Assembly (NCBI GenBank): GCA_029379385.1
Contig: CM055606.1
Location: 248,001-312,000 of the forward strand
Origin: Quillaja saponaria
Taxonomy: Eukaryota > Streptophyta > Magnoliopsida > Fabales > Quillajaceae
Direction of reading: 5' to 3'
Length of the DNA: 64,000 nt
In this document: piece by piece, positions 1-10,864 of the stretch
Layout of the letters: each line of letters starts with the position of its first letter
Numbering within the stretch: the stretch's first letter is position 1
Position numbers and translations under genes: made by a program
Notes under the pieces: generated by a model
Database searches by the model: none
What the model was told of the DNA's origin: nothing
Seen by the model: only the letters and a program-made list of their open reading frames with translations

Positions 1-1055
1 TATCTTCTTCATGTTGGAGTCGCTACAACCTTAGCTTTCCTTCATTTCTAAGCCATACATAATTTTTGAGAGAGGTGGGTTCATAAATCTTGGCTAGAAG
101 TATGTCTTGGAAGAAGTTTGAAGTAGCGTTAGTATATATTTTCTCCATTACAAGTTCCCAAATGGTTTTTTCCCAATATTGAAAGAAGGGCCAGAAATGA
201 CACTTGACGTTAATCAATCTTTGTCTGATATTGGTAGAGAAATACCCATACTGAGGAAACTGAATCATAAGAGTAAAAGACCAGTAAAAGTATGTCCCTT
301 ATACTCTCAAGTGTGATCATCAATTGTCTAATTATCAGTGTCTCAATCAACATGCAATTATTCCACTGAGAAGGTCCACCTGCAGGCTTTGGTCTCATTT
401 CAAGAGGGACAACTTGAGGAGAATGGATCCCAGAAATTCATTTTTTCTTTTAGATTAGGTACAACTTTCCTTTCTTTGTGACAATTTAACCACACTACCC
501 ACCCCACACCACCGCATTCTTACCCTCTCTGCAACTACAATGGCGACAGCCACTGAGGACAGATGATAAGATCCGCAAAATTGTCTGTTCTCTCATTCTG
601 ATTTTGAATCCCTATAATTTGATTCTAATTGGCGTATTCTGTCAGATTTCACAATCGAGAAAGGAATCAGAATATTAGTTCAGTGGAAAACTAATCCACA
701 ACATCTTCTTCCTCTACTAATTCCTTGGCTTTCTAAGGGGTTTTAGATTTTTAAGAAATGTTGGAGCTTTTTGTATCATGGATTTGTAAATGAATGCATC
801 AATATGCTTTTTAGTCTCAACTTTTAGGGGTTTTTGGTTCTAATCATCTTTGCACCCATAATTTTAATGGTGTGATTTGGTTAGTTCTAGTAGTAAGATG
901 GTGAACCTTTTTTCCATTTACTGAATTTTGAAGAAATGTTGATGCTAATGTGATAATACTTTTATTCTATTAGTATATGTAAAATGTTTATTTTCAGAAT
1001 GTAATTGTGAATTAATTTAAATATATATATATATACTAGTTTTCATGTCACGGAG
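1..1055. other. intergenic, no gene recognised
   Basis: This is AT-rich sequence with a few short open stretches that match no family I recognise. A short AT dinucleotide run lies near 1020-1034. The stretch borders the LINE remnant that begins near 1060 and may contain more decayed transposon, but nothing here supports that directly. Confidence 0.5.
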
Positions 1056-1059
1056 AATT

Positions 1060-1292
1060 TTAGATACCAAGCCTTCATGCCAAGGTTGGGTTGCAATTTG
1101 ATTTGAGGCAAAATTATGCCGATTCTAAGTATCTTAAAGCACATAAGCTTCTCTACTGCTGTGCCTTTCAAAAAAGGCTCTTACATTTGGAAGGGAATCT
1201 TGGATGTTAGGCCTCATGATCTTAAATGGCTTGTTTTCAAGTTGGAGATGGTGCCAATATTAACATTTGGAAGACCCCGTCCCAAAAAAGAG
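1060..1292 (+). mobile_element. LINE remnant, region after the reverse transcriptase
   Basis: Broken reading frames resemble the conserved stretch between reverse transcriptase and the zf-RVT domain of plant L1-type LINEs. One frame reads GSYIWKGIL, and after a frame change at about 1235 another reads FQVGDGANINIWK. The family motif there is typically WRVGxGxxIxIW. The frame changes show the copy is dead. It probably belongs to the same element as the fragment at 1490-2340. The two are separated by about 200 bp that contain a retroposon-like tail, with a GGTTCGAAACC-like box near 1346 followed by an A-run near 1376. The assignment rests on motif memory, not a search. Confidence 0.55.
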
Positions 1293-1489
1293 CGTACTTT
1301 GGCATGATAGATTCGTTTTAGGCCTTTTTCTCACCCCGGGTTGCGGGTTCGAAACCCCAAACTCCCTATGTACCCAAAAAAAAAATCCCAGTTTCAAATC
1401 TCTTCCGAGAAATGGCAGATTTCCTGGTTTAACTTTGGTGCCTGATATCTTCTTACCTGGCTAGCTTTATTGAACTCTTCAATGCCAAA

Positions 1490-2340
1490 GTGAAACATAA
1501 TTCTGTGGTGGCAGGTATGTTGGAACATTATTCCAGTCAAATCTAGACTCAGTGAAGTGTTTCAAATTAGAAATCTGGCGTGTCCCCTTTGCAATGCTGC
1601 TGATGAAACTCTAAATTAAATCACCTGGTCTTTGATTGTCCTCTATCTCAAAGATTATGATTTGTTTCTATGGTGATTGAATATTTAACACTCTAACCAC
1701 TTGTCTCCAATTCAGTGCTGGCACCTTTCTACTTAACACAAAGGCAGATAAAGCAACGCTGGGCATTGACAATAAAGAGTTGTTGGTGTTTGCTTGCATT
1801 GCTTTTGATCGAGTCTGGTGGTTGAGAAAACCAAACTTTTCACTCTGATTAATTCTCTATACTGGACATTATAACCCGCTGGGCAGTAAGCGGGATGAAT
1901 GTTGTTCATGACTCCAATTCTGCCTCTGGTCAGCAGCCATTTGTGTTAACAGTTAGGGAATCATCATTTCTTTAAGTACCATGCTCGCCAACTCGAAAGA
2001 TTTAGAGCAGAGGCCAACGCAGCTCTCCTGGCATCCAAACTTGTGAAAGCCTCTGATTTAGACATGGGAGTAATTCTCGAAGATTGTGGTTGAAACTATC
2101 AATTCAGGGGGCCTATCTTGTAATTGGGATATTCAATCTTTTATTTTAAATATTTTGGACCATTTGAAGAATGTTCATTCTTGGGTTTGTAAAAAGGTTT
2201 TCAGGTGATGGAAATATTCTTGCCGACAACTTGGCTAGATTACGTACCAAAGTTGGTCCCTTTCAGATCTATTATGTGTTTAATGTTTCTGTTGACTTCT
2301 TGTTAAACGAGATTTTCTTTTAATAATGAATTGGTTCTTC
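1490..2340 (+). mobile_element. LINE remnant: zf-RVT and RNase H-like tail (copy A)
   Basis: Around 1581 the translation reads CPLCNAADETLN, and in a shifted frame from about 1619 NHLVFDCP. Together these match the zinc-binding zf-RVT motif (CPxC...E...HLxFxCP) at the end of plant LINE reverse transcriptases. Near 2003-2070 the frame reads AEANAALLASKLVKASDLD, like the RNase H domain that follows in plant L1 elements. Frameshifts and stops are frequent, so this is a fossil. The left edge of the 4.8-kb duplicated block falls inside it at about 1552. Compared with the copy at 7741-8560, this copy has lost about 110 bp near 1915 but keeps about 65 bp near 2070 that the other lacks. Confidence 0.6.
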
Positions 2341-2550
2341 TTGGCCAAAACAGAAAAAGACAATGCGGCCTAGAAAATAAAAAGTAAAATTGATGAAGGA
2401 GTAGATGATAACAGACAGCATATGAAATTACAAATTTAAACTTGAAAATCATAGAACTAAAACTCAATCTTTGGGATTAGAGTGGTAGAACGAATTATTA
2501 GATAACATATATAAAAGAACAATAAATTAAGGAGCGGTTGGTGATTTTGT

Positions 2551-4023
2551 CTATTTTTCTTTGTCATCATCCATGAAAGAAGCAAGAATTTTGTGAAGGT
2601 GCTTGTTGTATGTAAAGGGTCGCTCCAACTGAAGTAGGTGACCTGCTTTTTCTATGCAGTGCACCTCTACATTCTCCCCAAGTTGCCTGCCACCATAGTT
2701 TGAAAAATTCAACGCCAATTGCAATTATAATAAAATGTCATTTTCTTAAGTAAATCATCTTTAGCTTAAAAATTATTGTTAATTTGTAAAAAAAAAAAAA
2801 ATGATATTAAGTGTACGCATGCAACACAAGATTTTTTTATTTTTTTTATAGATTTTTTTCTTTAGATATTACTTATAAATATCAAATAATATGAAAAAAC
2901 AATTGAAATCTAGAAGAGACACATAATATTGAATAAAAAAAAGTAAATAATATTAACACAACTCATTGTAATATTATAACCGATTATTTTTTAAATAAAA
3001 TTGATCGAGAAGAGACACATACTTCTTTATGTTGTTGGCAACTTCCACGGTGAAAATCCTGTCATGCTCTCCCCACAAAAGATGTAATTTCTGCAATTAA
3101 TAATTAACTAATAATTAGTAAAAAAAAATTCTAAAATTATTCAACTTCCATTGGTCAGAAACATATTCACAAGGAAAATAAAAGAAACTCAAACCTGTGG
3201 ATAATTACGTGGAATAGAATAGTCTTTGTCACTCACTACCAGAGCTTCAAGAAGTTCTTTTTTCTCCTTTCTATTTTCTGACATTATCTGCAAGGCAGTA
3301 ATTATTAATTGATTTGTAAACATAATAGATCATTAATTAATAAAGTAAAGGGTGAAAACATTATTGATCATTACTTTAAATATAAAATAATAATCAAACA
3401 TACCTCCAAAATATATTTCCACAGTGAAATTAGGAATGGGTGGCAACTTATAGGTGGAAATATCAAAAGTCAGCTTAACCTCCTTGACATTACGAGGAAG
3501 CAAAAAATCTGACCAGCTTTGAGAATCCAACTCTCTCAAGCCCAGCATTACTTATTGATTCAGTCAAGGCAATGGTAGAACTCGAAATGATCATAGAATC
3601 GACCATATTTGGATACATATCCGCCATCTTAAACGCAATCATTCCTCCATAACTGAGTCCAACCAAGGTGCACTTCTCCACACCAAGCTTCATCAAACCC
3701 TTGGCTATACACTCCGCCTGAAACTCCGGTAACCGGTCAGGTCTATCCGAGGTTGATTCTCCGAAGAAGATAAGATCTGGGACATAAACGGCGTAGTTTT
3801 TTGCTAATGATAGTGCTTGGAAAATCCATGTTAGAATACCATTAATTGCAAACCCCTGAATGAACACAACACCTGGCTTGTGCTTAGTGTTTGAGGTTTC
3901 AACGGGAACCCAGAAGTGAATGATGGTTCCTGGCTCAATTTCTATTGTTTGGGGTCTCAACCCTGCTTTCTTCATGAACCATTTCACTACAGGCTTGAGG
4001 ATTGCAATACTATTCATCACCAT
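2551..4023 (-). pseudogene. alpha/beta-hydrolase copy 1, exon 1 frameshifted
   Basis: By alignment to the intact copy at 21160-22925, the four exons are 4023-3404, 3287-3195, 3090-3023 and 2686-2551. Exon sizes (93, 68 and 136 nt for exons 2-4) and GT/AG borders are conserved. Exon 1 is broken twice: an extra T at about 3518-3520 sends the frame to a stop soon after the VGFS motif, and an extra G at about 3424 shifts it again. The nucleophile motif (VGLSYGG) and oxyanion HG-type region (here QGFAINGI, with Q in place of H) lie before the first break. The H-to-Q change also sets it apart from copies 3 and 4. Exons 2-4 are open and carry the acid (WGEHD) and histidine (KAGHLL) motifs. The family is the At4g33180-like plant hydrolase. 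As written it cannot make the full protein from its own exon 1. Confidence 0.8.
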
Positions 4024-4029
4024 TTCCTC

Positions 4030-6345
4030 TCTCTATTGTATCTCGTGTCTTAACTTATATATATAAATATCAATCAATATGTTTTAATCATTTTTATAGT
4101 GAAGAAGATACAGATGTGGACTTGAATGCATGATTCAATATTGAAGCCTCCCTTTCAGTGTCGTTGTTTTACATAACCCATAACAAAAAAAAAAAAAAAA
4201 ATTGTTAACCAGCTGTCACCAATCACGTAATGTCTGGTAAGCCGTCCCAATTGAACTGGTCAACGTGGACTTTATGGGTCTTTTACGGGTTGAATTATAA
4301 ATAGTAATATTATATGGACAAAATAAAAAAAGAGGGAGACTACTGGTTTAATGGATGCCAATTTTTCTCTATGAAAGTCCTCTTTATCGGAGAAAATATA
4401 GAATATAGATGGCAGACATAATAATAGATCGGATATGAGATCTTGATTTGATTAGAAGTTGATTTCATCTTTTTGTTAAAATTTGATCTAATTCGAATTC
4501 ACACTTATATTATTTTCTTTAAAAAATTTGATAAAATTTGACATAATTCAATTTAGATCTTGATATAAAAAATTTGATAAGAAGTTATAAGGATATGTGT
4601 AATACCTTATAAGTTAAAGATCCTTATTAAGTAAGTTTTACCTCCAAGTTCATCTTAGAGACTATAATTATAGTGTACTAGTTTCATTACCAAGTGCTTC
4701 AATAGATGAATTGTTGCATTTGCAAGTTACTTTAAATTTTACTTGAACTTCCATTAATTAGCACAATGGACCTTTTATAGATTAATTACTTCACCTATGC
4801 TTAATTGGAGAATTACCTTACCACAAGATCCATTTTATTTCAACTTTGCTTATAGGTACATTTATAACTTAGTTCACATTATAAATTCCTTATTCATTCA
4901 GCTAGCATTCCATGTATTTACTTAATCATCTGACTCATGAGCCAGTAGTTACATAAGTTGCTAAAACTAAGAGCTATCAATATTAGCCATAACTAGAGGC
5001 TTACTTCCATTATTCTTTAATGTTATAAATAACTTTGCTACATTACAAAACCAACTACAATTACAGCTCGAATACTCCTCTGATTAACTAATTCCCCTCA
5101 TTATTATTATTATAATTACACAAATTGATAAAATCACAGCTGCCAGGAATTAAGTCCCATATACAGAGCAATATGTCCAAGCCATCCTCCTTCCTTTGTT
5201 GCCCATTAACTAATCATACAATCTAGAAAGTATTTAAACACAACTATGAGATATAAAATCCCAGTAGGCAGATTATGCATGTAGGAGAGGCCAAAAAGAA
5301 TTTATTATGCAAGCTTGAATCAGGATACTACAGTTCAGCAGCACCATCGTTGAGTAACTCATTAAATATCATTACAACATATATTTTCAAAATTTAACAA
5401 TCGTCCACATATTCATAATCAAGTAATTATTTAATTTCACATATAAACAGTAGGCAATTTATCAAGGAATTACCCTTGAAATACAACATATGCGTAAACA
5501 GTTGTTATTGTATTTAATTTACACAGTTATTCTGCCTACCTCAACTTCAAGCTTCAACCCTTAAACTTATCCAAATGACACAAAGGAAAGAAGATAGATA
5601 ACTCAGGACATCATCAACACTTATTGTTTAGCAATTTTTCCTGAATTCTTCTTTGAACCAGCTCAAACACACGCAATCATACAAGTAGGGGAAAACATAG
5701 GAAACTGAGACTTGCCTCTGCCTGTATGCAGAAATACAAATTCATCCCTTCAAACAAATGAAACAAAAGCACAAATAGCTTATCCTAAGTCTCCTTTGCA
5801 CTTATTCTTCAAGTCTCAACTCCTAATTTGGCCTTTTAAGATATCTAAAGCCAAATTACACAAGATCGATTGAACATGCAGACCCAGAATTCCAGCATTG
5901 ACTTCCAAGACTTCTATATGACACTCCACATGCAATCAGACCCCGGAAAACTTCATAATTGTCCGCCGGACATGCAAAGCTTTCTCACTCTAGGATTCTC
6001 CCCATACCCTATCTCTCTAGAAATGAAGAAGAAGAGCATGAAGCAAATGAGATCCCTTCGGCTTTTTCTTCCTTAGGCTACAACATGCAGAAATACACTA
6101 CTACATGCTTGCTTAACTCTCCATTTGACACTCAGCAACTTAAGTGGCTGCCTAATATCGCGCTAATCTTGGGGCACATTTCCATTAAGGGCATGTTTCT
6201 CTTGAGTTTTCATGCAAAACTAGCTTCCATGCTATTTTACACAAAAGCACACAGATTTGCTTTCCATTGTAATGAATTTACTGTATTCATTTTTAGATTC
6301 AATTAGCACATGTGATACATGTATAGAAATTTACATGTGTCTATT
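4030..6345. other. non-coding part of duplicated block A
   Basis: This holds the upstream flank of hydrolase copy 1, including a run of 17 A near 4184 and AT-rich DNA. From about 4615 there follows a stretch of uniform texture repeated at 10865-12580. Short open frames near 5870-6306 occur in both copies but look non-coding: there are no recognisable motifs and they overlap in two frames. In the other block this texture continues to about 13017, so copy A appears truncated at 6345. It may be the body of a non-coding transposable element, but no ends could be found. Confidence 0.5.
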
Positions 6346-6434
6346 AAATGTGTGTCTAGATAAACTTAATTTTTATATTAAATAAAAAAATTATTGATCC
6401 TTAATTTAAAAATAAAATAATAATCAAACTATAC

Positions 6435-7058
6435 CTCTAAGATATCTTTCCATAAGAAATTAGGGATGGGTGGCAACTTATAGGTGGCAATATCAAAAGT
6501 TAACTTAGCCTCCTTGACATTACTAGGAAGCAAATAATCTGACCAGCTTGAGAATCCAACTCTCTCAAGCGCAGCTTTACTTATTGATTCAGTGAAGGCA
6601 ATGGTGGAACTTGAAATGATCATAGAATCGACCATATTTGGATACATATCCGCAATCTTAAACACAAGCGTTCCTCCATAACTGAATCCAACCAAGGTAC
6701 AATTCTCCACACCAAGCTTCATCAAACCCTTGGCTACACATTCAGCCTGAAACTCCGGTAACCGGTCGGGTCTGTCCGAGGTTGATTCTCCGAAGAAGAT
6801 AAGATCCGGGACATAAACGGCATAGTTTTTTGCTAATGATAGTGCTTGGAAAGTCCATGTTAGAATACCAGTGAATGCAAACCCATGAATGAAGACAACA
6901 CATGGCTTGTGCTTAATGTTTGAGGTTTCAATGGGAACCCAGAAATGCATGATGGTTCCTGGCTCAATTTCTATTGTTTGGGGTCTAAACCCTGCTTTCT
7001 TCATGAACCATTTCACTATAGGTTTGAGTATTGCAACACTATTCAATTTCATCACCAT
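6435..7058 (-). pseudogene. alpha/beta-hydrolase copy 3, exon 1 only
   Basis: The 624-nt exon 1 is intact (208 codons starting MVMKLNSVAIL) and almost identical in sequence to exon 1 of the complete gene at 21160-22925. It has the oxyanion HGFAFTG motif and the nucleophile VGFSYGG. It ends at a good splice donor (GAG followed by GTATAG, donor at 6434-6433) on a codon boundary. Exons 2-4, which carry the acid and histidine of the triad, are missing: homology ends at about 6345, where block A begins. It is either a truncated pseudogene or the first exon of a chimeric gene using exons 2-4 of copy 1 (3287-2551), which lie downstream on the same strand in a compatible phase. Without splicing, translation continues a few residues past 6435 into a stop at 6429. 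Confidence 0.75.
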
Positions 7059-7122
7059 TTTCTCTCTCTAGATTGATCTTTTTCTCCCTCTATATCTCCT
7101 GTGTCTTAATTTATATCTATAT

Positions 7123-7141
7123 TATATATATATATATATAT
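7123..7141. repeat. TA microsatellite
   Basis: A short (TA)n run just upstream of hydrolase copy 3. The matching run upstream of copy 4 is at 22993-23015 and slightly longer. It may overlap the core promoter, since TATA-like sequence is unavoidable here. Confidence 0.85.
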
Positions 7142-7740
7142 CAATCAATATGTTTTAATCACTTTTAAAGATGAAGAAGATATTTAGAGATGTGGAATTG
7201 AATGCATGTTTCACTGAAGCCAGGCCACTTCCCTCTCCTTGTTTTTTGTTTTACATCAACAATATAGAGGTGGTGGGCAACAGTACCCATAACAAAAGAA
7301 ATAGGGATTTTACAACTCGTCACTAGTCACGTAACATCTAGTAAGCTGTCCCCCATTGAAATGGTCATGTGGACTTTATGGGTCTTTTTCCTCTCTAGCT
7401 ATTGGAGAAAAGATAGAACATAGATGGTAGACATAATAATAGATTCAGAAATATTTACTAACACCTAAATTGAAGAATAAAAATAATTTTATCTTCGAAT
7501 AACACTACATGTGAATATTATTTTTACCTTATCATCATCATTCGTCACCTCTCTATGTTTCATATACATTATAAATTATTTATTATAAAGTGTATATAGT
7601 GATTTATCGATCACTTACTATTTATTCGGCAGATATGAAATTTTAATTTGACTTGATATGATTTTAGTCTACATAATTCATAAATTGTAGATAGATGAAA
7701 AAAAATTTGAGTGAATTAGACATCTATCCAATGAGACATT

Positions 7741-8560
7741 CTGTGAAGTGTTTCAAATTAGAAATCTGGCGTGTCCCCTTTGCAATGCTGCTGATGAAAC
7801 TCTAAATTAAATCACCTGGTCTTTGATTGTCCTCAAAGATTATGATTTGTTTCTATGGTGATTGAATATTCAACACTTTAACCACTTGTCTCCAATTCAG
7901 TGGCACCTTTCTACTTAACATAAAGGCAGATAAAGCAACGCTGGGCATTGACAATAAAGAGTTGTTGGTGTTTGCTTGCATTGCTTTTGATCGAGTCTGG
8001 AGGTTGAGAAAACCAAACTGTTCACTCTGATTATTTCTCTATCCCGGACATTATAACCCGCTGGCAGTAAGCGGGATGAATGTTGTTCATGATACTATTT
8101 AAGCTTGCTTGGCTTCCTCCAAGTCTGTCTCTGGTGCTAGTTGGATGCTTCCTCCTTCTAGGTGGATTAAAATTATTTTTGATGGCTCTACTGGAAGCAA
8201 TGGTAGTTGGTCAGCAGCCACTTGTGTTAACAGTTAGGGAATCATCATTTCTTTAAGTACCATGCTCTCCAACTCGAAAGATTTAGAGCAGAGGCCACCG
8301 CAGCTCTCCTGGCATCCAAACTTGTGAAAGCCTCTGATTTAGACATGGGATATTCAACCTTTTATTTTTAATATTTTGGACCATTTGAAGAATGTTCATT
8401 CTTGGGTTTGTAAAAAGGTTTTCCGTGATGGAAATATTCTTGCCCACAACTTAGCTAGATTACGTACCAAAGTTAGTCCCTTTCAGATCTATTATGTGTT
8501 TAATGTTTCTGTTGACTTCTTGTTAAACGAGATTTTCTTTTAATAATGAATTGGTTCTTC
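7741..8560 (+). mobile_element. LINE remnant: zf-RVT and RNase H-like tail (copy B)
   Basis: Partner of the fragment at 1490-2340. The zf-RVT motif lies at about 7770-7830. This copy keeps about 110 bp near 8090-8205 that copy A lost. There a frame reads WIKIIFDGSTGSNGSW, similar to the start of the RNase H domain in plant LINEs (the family usually has KxNxDG). Several frame changes and stops are present. Confidence 0.6.
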
Positions 8561-8826
8561 TTAGCCAAAAAAGAAAAAGACAATGCGGCCTAGAAAATAA
8601 AAAGTAAAATTGATGAAGGAGTAGATGTAACTTCAATTTAAATGTAGAACATTTACACTAAATCAAAGTAAAGAAGTACATGATAAACAGACAACATATG
8701 AAATTACAAATTTAATTTTGAAAATCATAAAACTAAAACTCAATCTTTGGGATTAGAGTGGTAGAACGAATTAATAGATAACATATATAAAAGAACAATA
8801 AATTGAGGAGCGGTTGGTGATTTTGT

Positions 8827-10283
8827 CTATTTTTCTTTGTCATCATCCATGAAAGAAGCAAGAATTTTGTGAAGGTGCTTGTTGTATGTAAAGGGTCGCT
8901 CCAACTGAAGTAGGTGACCTGCTTTTTCTATGCAGTGCACCTCTACATTCTCCCCAAGTTGCCTGCCACCATAATTTGAAAAATTCAACGCCAATTGCAA
9001 TTATAATAAAATGTCATTTTCTTAAGTAAATCATCTTTAGCTTAAAAATTATTGTTAATTTGTAAAAAAAAAAAAAATGATATTAAGTGTACGCATGCAA
9101 CACAAGATTTTTTTCTTTGGATATTACTTATAAATATCAAATAATATGAAAAAACAATTGAAATCTAGAAGAGGCACATAATATTGAATAAAAAAAAAGT
9201 AAATAATATTAACACAACTCATTGTAATATTATAACCGATTAATATAAATAATATTTTTTTAAAATAAAATTGATCGAAGAAGAGACACATACTTCTTTA
9301 TGTTGTTGGCAACTTCCACAGTGAAAATCCTGTCATGCTCTCCCCACAAAAGATGTAATTTCTGCAATTAATAATTAGTAAAAAAAAATTCTAAAATTAT
9401 TCAACTTCCATTGGTCAGAAACATATTCACAAGGAAAATAAAAGAAACTCAAACCTGTGGATAATTACGTAAAATAGAATAGTCTTTGTCACTCACTACC
9501 AGAGGTTCAAGAAGTTCTTTTTTCTCCTTTCTATTTTCTGACATTATCTGCAAAGCAGTAATTATTAATTGATTTGTAAACATTATCGATCATTAATTAA
9601 TAAAGTAAAGGGTGAAAACATTATTGATCATTACTTTAAATATAAAATAATAATCAAACATACCTCCAAAATATCTTTCCACATGAAATTAGGAATGGGT
9701 GGGAACTTATAGGTGGCAATATCAAAAGTCAGCTTAATCTCCTTGACATTACGAGGAAGCAAATAATCTGACCAGTTTGAGAATCCAACTCTCTCAAGCA
9801 CAGCATTACTTACTGATTCAGTCAAGGCAATGGTAGAACTCGAAATGATCATAGAATCGACCATATTTGGATACATATCCGCCATCTTAAACGCAATCAT
9901 TCCTCCATAACTGAGTCCAACCAAGGTGCACTTCTCCACACCAAGCTTCATCAAACCCTTGGCTACACACTCCGCCTGAAACTTCCGGTAACCGGTCAGG
10001 TCTATCCGAGGTTGATTCTCCGAAGAAGATAAGATCTGGGACATAAACGGCGTAGTTTTTTGCTAATGATAGTGCTTGGAAAATCCATGTTAGAATACCA
10101 TTAATTGCAAATCCCTGAATGAACACAACACCTGGCTTGTGCTTAGTGTTTGAGGTTTCAACGGGAACCCAGAAGTGAATGATGGTTCCTGGCTCAATTT
10201 CTATTGTTTGGGGTCTCAACCCTGCTTTCTTCATAAACCATTTTCACTACAGGCTTGAGGATTGCAATACTATTCATCACCAT
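8827..10283 (-). pseudogene. alpha/beta-hydrolase copy 2, exon 1 frameshifted
   Basis: Exons by alignment are 10283-9664, 9547-9455, 9361-9294 and 8962-8827. Sizes and splice borders are the same as in the other copies. Exon 1 has two one-base insertions, an extra T at 10241-10244 about 14 codons after the start, and an extra T at about 9983. These differ from the two lesions in copy 1, so the copies were broken separately, or the breaks are sequence errors. Exons 2-4 remain open with the acid and histidine motifs. Both 620-nt exon 1 copies equal the expected 618 nt plus 2, which confirms the two-insertion reading. A short open frame from 10044 down to 9631 covers the nucleophile motif VGLSYGG but lacks the N-terminus. 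Confidence 0.8.
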
Positions 10284-10864
10284 TTCCTCTCTCTATGTAT
10301 CTCGTGTCTTAACTTATATATATAAATATCAATCAATATGTTTTAATCATTTTTATAGTGAAGAAGATACAGATGTGGACTTGAATGCATGATTCAATAT
10401 TGAAGCCTCCCTTTCAGTGTCGTTGTTTTACATAACCCATAACAAAAAAAAAAAAAAAAAAATTGTTAACCAGCTGTCACCAATCACGTAATGTCTGGTA
10501 AGCCGTCCCAATTGAACTGGTCAACGTGGACTTTATGGGTCTTTTACGGGTTAAATTATAAATAGTAATATTATATGGACAAAATAAAAAAAGAGGGAGA
10601 CTATGGTTTAATGGATGCCAATTTTTCTCTATGAAAGTCCTCTTTATTGGAGAAAATATAGAATATAGATGGCAGACAAAATAATAGATCGGATATGAGA
10701 TCTTGATTTGATTAGAAGTTGATTTCATCTTTTTGTTAAAATTTGATCTAATTCGAATTACACTTATATTATTTTCTTTAAAAATTTGATAAAATTTGAC
10801 ATAATTCAATTTAGATCTTGATATAAAAAATTTGATAAGAAGTTATAAGGATATGTGTAATACC

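Larger units (their letters stand above)
1552..6345. repeat. duplicated 4.8-kb block, copy A
   Basis: From about 1552 this sequence is repeated almost base for base from 7741 to about 12580 in the same orientation. It includes a LINE fragment, hydrolase copy 1 and about 2 kb of non-coding DNA. Differences are mostly small indels: deletions of about 110 bp near 1915 and about 45 bp near 2405 in this copy, and a longer A-run near 10443 in the other. At about 6345 the similarity stops where the truncated hydrolase copy 3 segment begins. The high identity suggests a recent event. An assembly duplication should be excluded, but the two copies have distinct indels. Confidence 0.9.
6345..7737. repeat. 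segment shared with the copy 4 region (22210-23697)
   Basis: This segment contains hydrolase exon 1 (copy 3), its upstream flank with a TA microsatellite at 7123-7141, and about 600 bp more. It matches 22210-23697 in order and orientation. Both edges are abrupt junctions with the duplicated 4.8-kb blocks: block A ends at about 6345 and block B starts at 7741. It is therefore caught between the two duplicated blocks. One clear difference from the copy 4 flank is that the segment around 23260-23345 is missing here after about 7385. Confidence 0.8.

Noticed and set aside
1296..1390. tRNA or SINE candidate with GGTTCGAAACC near 1346 and an A-run
   Set aside because: A B-box-like word and tail are present, but no convincing A box or cloverleaf. 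At most a truncated retroposon tail.
5870..6306. Open frames repeated in both duplicated blocks (also 12127-12536)
   Set aside because: Their recurrence is due to block duplication. Two frames overlap, there is no motif, and the texture is like the surrounding non-coding DNA.
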